From NCBI GenBank assembly GCA_038182865.1, contig CP116226.1, forward strand, positions 1,240,001 through 1,304,000: a DNA stretch of 64,000 bases, written 5' to 3'. The notes beneath the pieces are model-generated. The model searched no databases, had not been told where the DNA came from, and saw only the letters and a program-made list of their open reading frames with translations. Of this stretch, positions 16,823 through 25,856 are shown in pieces (position 1 is the stretch's first letter; each line of letters opens with the position of its first letter). The position numbers were made by a program, and so were the translations under genes. This stretch comes from Microbacterium enclense (GTDB lineage: Bacteria > Actinomycetota > Actinomycetes > Actinomycetales > Microbacteriaceae).

Positions 16823-17680
16823 GTGCCATCACTACGCGGGCAGGGACGGGTGTCGAGCGAGCTGGGGGATTTCCTCCGCAGCCGCCGCGATGCCGTGACG
16901 CCGGAGGCGGCGGGCGTGACCTCGTGGGGCCAGCGGCGGGTGCCGGGTCTGCGGCGTGAGGAGTTGGCGCAGATCGCCGGGATCTCGGTGAACTACTACA
17001 CGCGGCTCGAGCAGGGGCAGTCGAGCAACGCCAGCGACGCGATCATCGAGGCGCTCGCGCGGGCTCTCGACCTCGACGACGACGAGCGGGTGCACCTGTA
17101 CGAGCTCGCGCGCCCGGTGCCCGCGCGCCGCACCCGCGCGGCTCGGGCGGAGGTGGCCGTTCCCGGGGCGCTCGCTCTGCTGGCGTCGATGCCGACGGTT
17201 CCGGCGCTGCTTCTCGGGCGGCGCAATGACGTGCTGGCCTGGAATCGTCTCGGTCACGCGCTCGTGGCGGGGCATCTTGCGTTCACGGATCCGGATGACC
17301 CGGCGACTCGTCCGAATCAGATGCGCCTGTTGTTCCTCGACCGGCACACGCGCGAGCTGCACCGGAACTGGACGGAAGAGGCCGCGTCGGCCGTTGCGTC
17401 GCTGCGGTATGTGGCCGGGCAGTATCCCGACGATCGCGCGCTCGCCGAGCTGGTGGGGGAGTTGTCGATGAACAGCCGGGACTTCGCGCGCCTGTGGGCG
17501 AAGCACGACGTGCGGCTCTGCTCGAGCGGAACGAAGCGGTTGCATCACCCGCAGGTGGGCGATCTCGACCTGCACTACGAGGTGCTGCACCTGCCCGACA
17601 GCAACGGTCAGCGTCTGCTCACGCATACGGCGGAGGCGGGGAGTGCGGCGGCGGATGCGTTGGCGCTCCTGGGGCGATGA
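16823..17680 (+). CDS. XRE-family regulator with MmyB-like ligand domain
   Basis: A 285-residue regulator of the actinobacterial MmyB type. The N-terminal HTH contains the hallmark RRVPGLRREELAQIAGISVN and YYTRLEQGQSSNASDAIIEA. The C-terminal MmyB ligand-binding domain has LLLGRRNDVLAWNRLGHALV, HRNWTEEAASAVASLRYVAG and a final HHPQVGDLDLHYEVLHLPDS strand pair. This class usually controls a divergent dehydrogenase or exporter; here that is the DHA2 exporter. It is the last core-like gene before the island. Confidence 0.92.
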   Translation: MPSLRGQGRVSSELGDFLRSRRDAVTPEAAGVTSWGQRRVPGLRREELAQIAGISVNYYTRLEQGQSSNASDAIIEALARALDLDDDERVHLYELARPVPARRTRAARAEVAVPGALALLASMPTVPALLLGRRNDVLAWNRLGHALVAGHLAFTDPDDPATRPNQMRLLFLDRHTRELHRNWTEEAASAVASLRYVAGQYPDDRALAELVGELSMNSRDFARLWAKHDVRLCSSGTKRLHHPQVGDLDLHYEVLHLPDSNGQRLLTHTAEAGSAAADALALLGR

Positions 17681-17708
17681 CCCTCCGCGCCGGGATCCTT
17701 GCAGTCGG

Positions 17709-17975
17709 TTACGGAACCCAGAACCCCAGTGTGCAGAGCAGCCGCGTCTCGTCGTCGGCACCCGCGGGTGGGTCGATGGCGGGCGGGAAGACGCCCCACT
17801 GCCGCCACTCGTCGGCGGAGTGATATCTGTGGCGCCCGGAAAACCACAAGCCCGTGGTGCGAGACTTGCGGTAGGTGCCGAGGAAGTGGGCCAGTGTTAT
17901 CCGTCCCCGCAAACATTCGCGTGTGCGAGATGGCTCGCAACAGCGAATCCAAGCGAAGACCGTTCGGACACTCAA
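17709..17975 (-). CDS. Small hypothetical protein, possibly a truncated gene
   Basis: An 88-residue frame at the left edge of the island. The part from ITLAHFLGTYRKSRTTGLWF through SGRHRYHSADEWRQWGVFPP looks protein-like (aromatic and charged residues in folded-domain proportions), whereas the first 25 residues are Arg/Cys-rich. It may be the 3' remnant of a gene cut by island insertion. I recognise no family. It starts 8 nt past the stop of the 672-residue gene on the same strand. The rest of 17681-17982 shows nothing else. Confidence 0.3.
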   Translation of the reverse strand: MSVRTVFAWIRCCEPSRTRECLRGRITLAHFLGTYRKSRTTGLWFSGRHRYHSADEWRQWGVFPPAIDPPAGADDETRLLCTLGFWVP

Positions 17976-17982
17976 AGCTACG

Positions 17983-20001
17983 TCAGAGGGTCCACGTCTC
18001 GCGGCCTATGCGCCGTCCTGCGCGGTAGTCGCGCTTCAGATCATCTTCCGTGGGGTCGACGTGGGGGACACCAGGGAGGCGCGGCACAGGGCCCCACTGC
18101 GCATGCAGGTCCGCAACCCTCTTGAACGCCTGCTCAAGACGCGCCTCCGACGATCCGCTGCCGGGCGAGTGAATCCTCAACATGCTCAGAAGATCATCAA
18201 GCAGTCGTCCTGCAAGCTGGACCGGGGCCGGCCGTTCCGCAAGAAGTGCAGTCTGCTCCAGTGCATGGCGCGCCAATTGAATCCTCATGAACGCGACTCG
18301 CAAGTCGCGCGCCGCCTGATCGAGCCACCCATCCAAGGCGTCGTCGATGCTGATCCACGCGACCGCGCGTGATGCGAGGAGCCGCCCTTCAGCTTCTAGC
18401 CGAGCGCAGTAGTTGAGGGGAAGGAATGTGGAAAGCGGCATCGCCGACAGGTGCGACAATGCCGCCTGCCACACTGGGGTGGTCAACTCGCACGCCCTTC
18501 GACTCACGCTGAAACTGACCGACGGCTGCTCGGCGCGCACATCGAACGCCTCGATGCCAGGCAGGTCCCTGGCGACGTTCATGATTGCTTGAAAGCACGG
18601 ATTGATCTGTCCGTGCTGGAGTGACTTCAGCTTGATGCTCGCGGTACGTGAGTTGAACTGGCTCGCGAGTAGTTCCAGTCGATTAGTAGCGAAGTACCCG
18701 CCAGCGTTATCAAGGCGAGCGATGTGCGAGGTCGCCGTACCAAGATCGGTTGCGCTCTGGATCACCACACGCGAGGTTTGGAAGATCCTAATTGCCATGC
18801 GTATCCCGCCGACGAGAGATTCCGCAACGGAGCGGGCGATGTCGATGTCATTAAGGGCGACAGGTTCTCCCCGCACGAGAAGCTGTTCAATGAAGCCGTC
18901 CCAGTGGATCTCTTGGTGAGATACGCCGTTGCGTACTTCAACTAGTGCCGCACGAGCGACCACGGATGCTAGCCAACCGTCATCCGTACCGAGCGCATCA
19001 CAGACGTTGGACAGTGTCGGGCGCGGTGCTAGCGATCCCGTTTGCAAGCAGTGAACGGCCCAGCCGAATGTGCGGAACGGGCCTTCGAGCACACTGGCAT
19101 AGAGTTCTGCGCTGGCAATGGCTACGCTCTCGGGATCGTCAGAGCCTGCGATCAGCTGCCGAAGTGACGTGCGCCTTCGTTCGCCTTCTCGTTCATTAGG
19201 CAGATTCGACTCGACGTCTTGAAGCACGCTCTCGACCAGTTGTGTGTCGTGCGCGCCCAAGAGGACGAGAGTGAGCCTGAACGCATCACTGGCAATAAGA
19301 GGTTGCCCTGCGCCGACCACGGTTGCCAGCGCGTCAACGAGGCTTCCGAGGCTCTGTGTTGCGGGCACTCCCAGGGACTCCAGGTGCGGGGCGAGCAGTG
19401 CGACGAGGGCACCGTTCTTGTAGGCGTAGGTCCGGAGGACGCTTGAACGGTCGAACCGTCCTTCATCGTCGATGGGCGCGACCTGCAAACCAAATAGGCG
19501 GGCGAGCGGGTGGAGTTGCTCATCACCAGGTCTGCTCTTGCGGTCCCCGCGAGCCTCGACGCGGGGTGGTAGCCAGCCGTTTGGGATGCCTTCCTCTATG
19601 AAGTCAACGGCGTACAGGAGAGATGAATCGACGTTGCTGACGAGGGCGATTGCAGAATCTGCGTCAAAGATCTCGAACGGCGAACGCCTCCGCAACTCCT
19701 CAAGCAGGTCTCTCCTCGCCTTCACCAATAGGCTGAGCCACCGCGCAGTCGACTTGAAAGTGATTGGATGCGCGGGGCCCTCGTGAACTAGATCGTTGAA
19801 CTCGGACACCTCGTCCAGGAGCGCATTCTGACACTCGGCTCGCGTTGGCGAACGGAGCGGCAAAGTGTGCGAACGACCAATGTGCATCTGATCCTGGTCG
19901 AGCGATGCGCGGGCGTCCGATGCGAGCCGCTTGCGGGCATCGACGGGCAACGACAGGACCGCCCGCCAAGGTTCATCGGCTTCAGGCTGACTAGGCGACA
20001 T
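17983..20001 (-). CDS. Large hypothetical protein with HEPN-like RNxxxH motif
   Basis: A 672-residue soluble, mostly helical protein with no family I can name. Near the middle (residues about 345-370) it reads WLASVVARAALVEVRNGVSH, then QEIHWDGFIEQLL. The RNGVSH at 357-362 matches the R-N-x-x-x-H motif of HEPN ribonucleases, within the helix context they use. Such proteins are frequent effectors or toxins of abortive-infection systems. I chose the ATG at 20001; codons upstream run into other sequence. Codon use is looser than in core genes. It points away from the MutL/Z1 operon, separated by an IS481 relic, so whether they act together is unknown. The fold is inferred from one motif. Confidence 0.72.
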   Translation of the reverse strand: MSPSQPEADEPWRAVLSLPVDARKRLASDARASLDQDQMHIGRSHTLPLRSPTRAECQNALLDEVSEFNDLVHEGPAHPITFKSTARWLSLLVKARRDLLEELRRRSPFEIFDADSAIALVSNVDSSLLYAVDFIEEGIPNGWLPPRVEARGDRKSRPGDEQLHPLARLFGLQVAPIDDEGRFDRSSVLRTYAYKNGALVALLAPHLESLGVPATQSLGSLVDALATVVGAGQPLIASDAFRLTLVLLGAHDTQLVESVLQDVESNLPNEREGERRRTSLRQLIAGSDDPESVAIASAELYASVLEGPFRTFGWAVHCLQTGSLAPRPTLSNVCDALGTDDGWLASVVARAALVEVRNGVSHQEIHWDGFIEQLLVRGEPVALNDIDIARSVAESLVGGIRMAIRIFQTSRVVIQSATDLGTATSHIARLDNAGGYFATNRLELLASQFNSRTASIKLKSLQHGQINPCFQAIMNVARDLPGIEAFDVRAEQPSVSFSVSRRACELTTPVWQAALSHLSAMPLSTFLPLNYCARLEAEGRLLASRAVAWISIDDALDGWLDQAARDLRVAFMRIQLARHALEQTALLAERPAPVQLAGRLLDDLLSMLRIHSPGSGSSEARLEQAFKRVADLHAQWGPVPRLPGVPHVDPTEDDLKRDYRAGRRIGRETWTL

Positions 20002-20095
20002 GAGGGGCGACTTTCGTACACGGCTGCCGTATGGCCTTCCGAACCGAGGCCATTTGAAGCATACGCAGGGCACGTCGCTGGCGATGTTCTGACGC

Positions 20096-20460
20096 TACGA
20101 GCACGACCATCGAGGGTCGATGATCCACGTCGAGGCGAGCGAGTTCGGCAAGATCCCGGATGGTGGCGGTTCGTCGGCGTGAAGCAGGGCAACAGGAGCA
20201 AGTCCGCGACATCGCATCGCACGGGCAAGTGGAGCGTGGACCGGCACGCACGCACCGGCACCACGTTCCTGCATACAGTCCTCGACGACCACTCCCGAGT
20301 TGCCTACGTCGAGATCTGAGAGAACGAGGAGGCCGACGCCGCGATTGTCGTCCTCCGGCACGCGGTCGCCTGGTACACCGAACGCGGCGTCACCGTGGAG
20401 CGGGTTCTGTCCGACAACGGCTCGGCCTATCGTTCCTACGCGTGGCGTGACGCGTGCGTC
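20096..20460 (+). pseudogene. IS481-family transposase fragment
   Basis: Conceptual translation gives internal pieces of an IS481 DDE transposase: the YEHDHRGSMIHVEASEFGKI strand, then after a frameshift near 20170 WWRFVGVKQGNRSK, then FLHTVLDDHSRVAYVEI with a catalytic Asp pair, an in-frame TGA at 20317-20319, and VERVLSDNGSAYRSYAWRDA with the second catalytic Asp. Both ends are missing (no HTH, no final Glu region) and I see no terminal repeats. It is a dead relic between the HEPN-like gene and the defence operon. Confidence 0.88.
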
Positions 20461-20499
20461 GGACCCAGATCGGAGTGCGGGGTGAGGTAGGAAGAGAGG

Positions 20500-20787
20500 G
20501 TGGCAATCCTCACGCGCTTCTACCCAGACGATCGATCGTTCCGCAGGTCGGCAAGCAAGGCCGAGTGCGCCTTCCGTGTGCTGACGGGCGATGACGGCGT
20601 CGAGTATCTGCAACTCGTGTCATTCGGCTCGAGTGAACGTCGGGATGTCGGTACTTCCTCGCAGAATATTCGCATGGATGAAGAACGTGCAGCCAAGCTT
20701 GTCGATATCATTCTGGCCTCCTTCCCTGGCATCGAATGCCGTTTGTCTTCCACGAGCCTCGCTCGGTTTGCGGGCGGGGGCGAGTGA
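20500..20787 (+). CDS. Small protein at the head of the MutL/Z1 operon
   Basis: A 95-residue protein begins (GTG) MAILTRFYPDDRSFRRSASK. It has a compact alpha/beta pattern: AECAFRVLTGDDGVEYLQLV, then strand SFGSSERRDVGTSSQNIRMD and the helix EERAAKLVDIILASF. GGAAGAGAGG precedes the start. Its stop overlaps the methyltransferase start by 1 nt (TGATG), so it is the first member of a five-gene coupled operon. I do not recognise the family. Position and size would suit a control protein or accessory subunit of the modification enzyme. Confidence 0.75.
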   Translation: MAILTRFYPDDRSFRRSASKAECAFRVLTGDDGVEYLQLVSFGSSERRDVGTSSQNIRMDEERAAKLVDIILASFPGIECRLSSTSLARFAGGGE

Positions 20788-22100
20788 TGGCCGATTTCAC
20801 ATTCATCGACCTTTTCGCCGGCCTCGGTGGGTTTCACGTTGCGCTGGAGGCACTCGGCGGTGAAGCAGTTTTTGCGGCGGAGTGGGTTCCGGAGTTGGCT
20901 GGTCTCTATGAGGCGAACTTCGGTCTCCGTCCGGCGGGGGACATCAACGACGTCGATCCTGTCGCCATCCCGGACCATGACGTACTGGCCGCGGGGTTCC
21001 CGTGCCAGCCTTTTTCAAAGGCCGGTGACCAGCTTGGATTCGAAGACACTTTGCAAGGCAACCTGTTCTTCGCCGTACTGCGCGTCCTTGACGCAAAGCG
21101 CCCGAGCCACTTCATCCTCGAGAATGTCCCGAACATCCTGACTCATGATCAGGGGCGGACAATCGCCAGAATTGAGCGGGAACTGCGCGCCCTCGGATAC
21201 TCCGTGCGCGTGGGACGTCTGAGCCCACACTCGTTCGGCGTTCCACAGATCCGCGATCGCGCGTACATCATCGGTTCGCGCGACAGCCTGGCATCCTTTC
21301 GGTGGCCCATCCCCAACGACGCACCCACAGACATTCGCTCCGTGCTCGACATCGCTCCTTCGGACGCGCGTCCGATCGGTGAAGTTGCTACGCTGGCGTT
21401 GGAAGCCTGGGACCGATTCCTGACCGCATCCCCTGAGGCGGTCGCGCTGCCATCCTTCCCGATCTGGGCGATGGAGTTTGGCGCCACATACCCATATGAA
21501 GACGCCACGCCTTTCGCTCTTCTCGAGACCGGCGGTCTAGAGTTCCTGCGGGGATCGAGAGGCTCGTTCGGCAGGCGGCTGAGGCATCTCTCGACCGAGG
21601 AAATGTGGGCGAGCCTCCCCAGCCATTCGCGGCGGGGGCAGCGAGTCTTCCCCCGATGGAAGCAGCGGTTCATTCAGCAGAATCGTGATTTCTACGCTTC
21701 GAATGCGGACTGGATTGATCCCGCGATCCTGGGCATCGAGAAACTTCCCTCCAGCTATCAGAAGTTTGAATGGAACGCACAGGGAGAGGAACGAAGCGTG
21801 TGGAAGTACGTCGTTCAGTTCCGCGCGTCGGGAGTTCGCGTCAAGCGGCCAACGACGGCACCCTCCTTGGTCGCGATGACCGACTCCCAGGTCCCGGTGA
21901 TCGGCTGGGAGCGTCGATACATGACTCCCCGGGAGTGCGCTCGTCTGCAGAGTCTTGACGGTATCAAACTGCCCTCGAGTCCGAAAAGTGCCTACCGCGC
22001 GCTCGGTAACGCTGTGAACGCCAAAGTGGTGAAAGAAGTAGGGTCCACGCTATTCGCTGCGTCTCCCATCACTCAACAGATGGAAGCGTTGGTCGCGTGA
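20787..22100 (+). CDS. DNA cytosine-5 methyltransferase
   Basis: The 437-residue enzyme transfers a methyl group from SAM to C5 of cytosine. Motif I is FTFIDLFAGLGGFHVALEAL. Motif IV holds the catalytic Cys73 in AAGFPCQPFSKAG. The ENV motif is ILENVPNI (Glu112), motif VIII is PQIRDRAYIIGS, and motifs IX/X are MTPRECARLQSLDGIKLPSS and YRALGNAVNAKVVKEV. The target-recognition region between VIII and IX is large. It is coupled at both ends (TGATG overlaps), so modification and the downstream ATPases are made together. The target sequence cannot be read from the protein. Confidence 0.96.
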   Translation: MADFTFIDLFAGLGGFHVALEALGGEAVFAAEWVPELAGLYEANFGLRPAGDINDVDPVAIPDHDVLAAGFPCQPFSKAGDQLGFEDTLQGNLFFAVLRVLDAKRPSHFILENVPNILTHDQGRTIARIERELRALGYSVRVGRLSPHSFGVPQIRDRAYIIGSRDSLASFRWPIPNDAPTDIRSVLDIAPSDARPIGEVATLALEAWDRFLTASPEAVALPSFPIWAMEFGATYPYEDATPFALLETGGLEFLRGSRGSFGRRLRHLSTEEMWASLPSHSRRGQRVFPRWKQRFIQQNRDFYASNADWIDPAILGIEKLPSSYQKFEWNAQGEERSVWKYVVQFRASGVRVKRPTTAPSLVAMTDSQVPVIGWERRYMTPRECARLQSLDGIKLPSSPKSAYRALGNAVNAKVVKEVGSTLFAASPITQQMEALVA

Positions 22101-23650
22101 TGGAGTCGGTCGACATCCGACCAGGGGTCAACATCCTTGGTGTTTTGCAAAGTCTGAATTACAAGGCCTGGTATGCGCTCGGAGAGTTCGTGGACAACGC
22201 GCTGGGCAGCTATCTGACTGCTCGGGCGCATGGACTTCTGGGGCGGACTCCGCTGCGTGTGAAAATCTCCATCAGCCATGTTGGCGTCGGTCGCATCACA
22301 ATCGCGGACAACGCGCTTGGTATCCGAGGAGAGGACTTTCCGCGAGCCTTCCGCGCTGCGGAGCCACCGCCGGTGCCCGGAGGTCTTTCTGAGTTCGGCA
22401 TGGGGATGAAAAGTGCGGCAACTTGGTTCGCTGGCAGGTGGTCTGTACGCACATCGGCTATTGGTGAGTCAGTACAGAGATCAGTGCATTTTGACATGCG
22501 AAGGATCACCGAGACCCAACTTGAGTCGCTGCCCGTCACCATTGAGCCAGCTCTGCCGGAAGGTCACTTCACGGTAATACAACTCGAAGACCTCAATCAC
22601 ATGCCGCGCGGTCGCACAATCGAGAAGATTAAGCGGCACCTCACGAGCATCTATCGGCAGTTCCTCCGCGACGGCACCATGGAACTTATCTATAACGACG
22701 AACCGTTGCTCCTGGAAGAAGTAGAGGCGCTCGAAGCTCCGCCCGCGTGGAACAGGGAGGGACCTTCGGTTGAGTGGCGGAAACCCATCTCGTTCTCGAT
22801 GGGGGATGGGCGCCTAGTGACGGGGTTTGCGGGCGTTCGCCGTCGAGGCAGTACGAGCGAGGCCGGGTTCGCACTGTTTCGACGCGGCCGATTGATAGTC
22901 GGGAGTTTCGACGAGCCTTATCGCCCCGAAGCCATCTTTAAGAAGTCGAACTCGTATGAGTATCAGCGCATCTGGGGCGAACTCGACCTTGAGGGTTTCG
23001 ACGTTTCACACACCAAGGATGGGTTCGTGTGGGGCGAGGACGAAGAGGAGTTCCTGGATCTACTCCGTCGGCAGCTTGGCGAAGAGCCAATCGACCTCAT
23101 CCGCCAGGCACAGGACTACCGGGCGAACGCTCTCACCCGTGCCCAGTTCTCACCACTCCGGGAGGCCGCGGACGAGGTGCGCCGCGCCTACGAGGATCGC
23201 CTTCCCGGGGCGGCCGCCGACTTGGAACGTGCTGAGTCGAGCGACGAGCCGCTGCCCGAATCAATCGATGAACAGCCTGAAGAGGTCAGTGCTAGCCATA
23301 CCGTGCAGGTGAGAGCGGGCGACATCGAGTGGGTGCTCCGAGTTGACATTACCAATGACGAGTCCGTCTCCGACTGGATCGAGGTGGGCTCGACGACCAA
23401 GGTGCTCGATCCGAGTTCAATGCTGACAGTCCGACGGATCGAGGTGAAACTCTCGTGGGCTCACCCCTTCGTCCAGGCTTATGTAGGCGCCAATGGTGAA
23501 GCGAATCGCGCGTTGATCGGCATGGCGAGTGCCCTTGCCATCGCGTCCTCACTCAGTCAGGACGCTGGATACCCGAGTCGGCCGATGCTTCGCTACACAA
23601 ATGATGTTCTTCGCCGAGTCCACGCGGCAATTGAGGATGACAATGTCTGA
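22100..23650 (+). CDS. MutL/MORC-like GHKL ATPase
   Basis: The 516-residue protein has a GHKL (HATPase_c) fold: the N box YALGEFVDNALGSYL (Glu29, Asp32, Asn33), the G1 box ITIADNALGIRGEDF, and the G2/lid GGLSEFGMGMKSAATWFAGR. It lacks the DNA-gyrase and histidine-kinase surroundings and matches the MORC-like subgroup found in restriction-like operons with Z1 proteins. ATP binding should drive dimerisation and clamp DNA. The C-terminal part carries an acidic segment (SSDEPLPESIDEQPEEVS) before a final helical region. Start and stop overlap neighbouring genes by 1 and 8 nt. Confidence 0.9.
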   Translation: MESVDIRPGVNILGVLQSLNYKAWYALGEFVDNALGSYLTARAHGLLGRTPLRVKISISHVGVGRITIADNALGIRGEDFPRAFRAAEPPPVPGGLSEFGMGMKSAATWFAGRWSVRTSAIGESVQRSVHFDMRRITETQLESLPVTIEPALPEGHFTVIQLEDLNHMPRGRTIEKIKRHLTSIYRQFLRDGTMELIYNDEPLLLEEVEALEAPPAWNREGPSVEWRKPISFSMGDGRLVTGFAGVRRRGSTSEAGFALFRRGRLIVGSFDEPYRPEAIFKKSNSYEYQRIWGELDLEGFDVSHTKDGFVWGEDEEEFLDLLRRQLGEEPIDLIRQAQDYRANALTRAQFSPLREAADEVRRAYEDRLPGAAADLERAESSDEPLPESIDEQPEEVSASHTVQVRAGDIEWVLRVDITNDESVSDWIEVGSTTKVLDPSSMLTVRRIEVKLSWAHPFVQAYVGANGEANRALIGMASALAIASSLSQDAGYPSRPMLRYTNDVLRRVHAAIEDDNV

Positions 23651-25856
23651 CGCCACGATTCACCCGATCGATTCGGACACCGATGCGCCAGTGCCCACGT
23701 CTTGGCCCGCGACCGCCGGGAGCCGGGTGCAGGCGTCGATATCGAAGATGCGTAAGCGCCTCGGAGATGCGGAAGCGCAGCGCATCGCTAATGATTCTCT
23801 AGACATCCTCAGCCACTGCGTCGACCCGGCCGGGGACCCTCGTCAGAACGCCGTCCTGGTCATCGGGCAGGTTCAATCGGGTAAGACCATGTCCTTCACA
23901 ACTCTGATCGCCGCGGCCAGGGATAACGGCTACGGGCTGGTCGTGCTCCTAGCGGGAACGAAGAACAACCTGCGCTCTCAGTCCGAGGATCGACTTACTC
24001 GAGACCTCGATATGGGAAGGCTGGAAACGCGGGATGCTTGGCGTCACTTCAGCAACCCGGGCGCTCTGAAGCGTGAGGAGATTCAGCAATCACTTCGGAA
24101 CTGGATCCGCTTCCAGCACGAAGGTGGGCGGCAACGGCCGACAGTTGTCATCACGGCGCTCAAGCAGACAACGAGGATCGAAACGCTGACGGCACTCCTT
24201 ACGAGTCTGGACCTGGGGGACGTGCCGACCCTCATCGTGGACGATGAGGCAGACCAAGCGAGCCTCAACACACGGGCGCGATTCAACTTGTTGAACGACG
24301 CCGATGAGCGAAGTCGTACCTACAGCACGATCGACTCGTTGCGCGCTGCTGTTCCGCGGCACTCCTTTGTTCAGTACACGGCGACTCCTCAAGCGAACCT
24401 GCTCCTTGGAATCACTGATGCGCTCAATCCCGAGTTTGTAAGGGTGATCGAAAGTGGACCGAGCTACACCGGCGGAGACTACTTCTTCCGCGAGCGTCGC
24501 GGCGATCTAGTCAGACGGCTGCCTCCTGAGGATCTAGTCCAGGATTACTCGGATCCTCCGGAGGTTGCGCCGGCGTCGTTGCAGGAAGCGCTCCGAGTCT
24601 TTCTTCTCGGATGCGCTGTCGTCGATCTTCGAGGCCTTGCCGAGAACCGATCGATGATGCTTCAGGTGGCCCAAGCCACCGAGCCGCACCAGCTGTACAA
24701 GGGCTGGGTAGACCGCTTGATTGAGTCATGGCCAGATCTGCTTGTAAGGATGCGCGATGAGCCAGATGTCCGAGACTCGTGGGTTTCCGCGTACAACGAA
24801 CTTTCACGCACAGCTGACGACCTGCCGCCCCTGTTCGACCTCATAGACGCTGTCGCCGAGGTGTGTAGAGAATTGCAGGTCGTGGAGGTCAACTCCACGC
24901 CCAGCGGTGAGGAGGTCGACTGGAACCGCGACCGATTCTGGATTCTGATCGGGGGGCTCAAACTCGACCGGGGGTACACCGTCGAAGGTCTGACGGTCAC
25001 GTACATCCCGCGGCCCGCGCCCGGGTCTACTGACGTACTTCAACAGCGCGCCAGATTCTTTGGTTATCGAAGAGAGTTCGGTGACTACTGCCGCATCTAT
25101 CTCCCACGAACACTGGAAGACGAGTTCGTTGCCTACGTTCAGGACGAGCATGCTCTGAGGGCCACTCTCGCCTCGTGGCATGGAAGGCCACTTCTCGAGT
25201 GGAAACGGCAGTTCTTTATCTCGCAGAACGTCCGGCACTTCGCTCGAGCGAGTGTCATCGGCCGGCGAACGAGCCGAGTCAAGCTGGAAGGTGGCTGGAC
25301 CTGGCCCAAGGGCATGCATATGGACCTTGCGTCGGTCCTGCACAATAATTCGGTAGTCGAGGAGTTTCGGCGCCGCTTACTGACGCAGATGGAGCCGCGC
25401 GGCGTCGAGGAAATCCCGAATGTGATTGATCGCCGCCAGGGTGCGGTGAGTCACGAATACTTCCCAGGCGTAGAGATCGCATCGATCCTCGAGGCAATGC
25501 TCGCGCTAACTCTGGATGACCAAGGTGATCGAGTGCTGATTACCGCACTTGCAAACTACGCCGCATACTTCGAGCCCGACTCTGATGTCGTGATGCTTGC
25601 CGGATTGAGCACAACTGGCCAGACGGGACGTGACATCACCTCTTTCCAGAGGAATCCATTCGTGGGTCGCAACCCCCAGGCTGTGACCGCTGATCGCCCC
25701 CTCTTATATGTGGGCGAGAGGGAGCTGCGCCGCAAGGACCGGTTTACTGTTCAGTTGCGCAGGGTTCGATTCACTAATATGGACGAGGAAGTTTCTTGGG
25801 TGCAATTCTTCGTGCCCCAGTCCGCCGAAAAGGATGTCGTCGTCGAGGTCTTCTGA
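23643..25856 (+). CDS. Z1-domain superfamily-2 helicase-like ATPase
   Basis: A 737-residue protein. Walker A is VLVIGQVQSGKTMSF (about 75-82), the DEAD-like Walker B is LIVDDEADQAS (about 200-204), and motif III is YTATPQANLLL (about 245-255). The C-terminal Z1 domain is recognisable by IGGLKLDRGYTVEGLTVTYI and LQQRARFFGYRREFGDYCRI (about 436-485). Z1 proteins sit in operons with MutL-like ATPases and cytosine methyltransferases and are thought to couple ATP hydrolysis to DNA translocation or remodelling. An ATG two codons earlier is possible. It overlaps the nuclease-like gene by 1 nt. Confidence 0.93.
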   Translation: MSDATIHPIDSDTDAPVPTSWPATAGSRVQASISKMRKRLGDAEAQRIANDSLDILSHCVDPAGDPRQNAVLVIGQVQSGKTMSFTTLIAAARDNGYGLVVLLAGTKNNLRSQSEDRLTRDLDMGRLETRDAWRHFSNPGALKREEIQQSLRNWIRFQHEGGRQRPTVVITALKQTTRIETLTALLTSLDLGDVPTLIVDDEADQASLNTRARFNLLNDADERSRTYSTIDSLRAAVPRHSFVQYTATPQANLLLGITDALNPEFVRVIESGPSYTGGDYFFRERRGDLVRRLPPEDLVQDYSDPPEVAPASLQEALRVFLLGCAVVDLRGLAENRSMMLQVAQATEPHQLYKGWVDRLIESWPDLLVRMRDEPDVRDSWVSAYNELSRTADDLPPLFDLIDAVAEVCRELQVVEVNSTPSGEEVDWNRDRFWILIGGLKLDRGYTVEGLTVTYIPRPAPGSTDVLQQRARFFGYRREFGDYCRIYLPRTLEDEFVAYVQDEHALRATLASWHGRPLLEWKRQFFISQNVRHFARASVIGRRTSRVKLEGGWTWPKGMHMDLASVLHNNSVVEEFRRRLLTQMEPRGVEEIPNVIDRRQGAVSHEYFPGVEIASILEAMLALTLDDQGDRVLITALANYAAYFEPDSDVVMLAGLSTTGQTGRDITSFQRNPFVGRNPQAVTADRPLLYVGERELRRKDRFTVQLRRVRFTNMDEEVSWVQFFVPQSAEKDVVVEVF

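Noticed and set aside
15148..16959. Long plus-strand reading frame opposite the MFS exporter
   Set aside because: It is a high-GC shadow rich in Arg, Gly and Glu; the minus strand encodes a clear 14-helix exporter.
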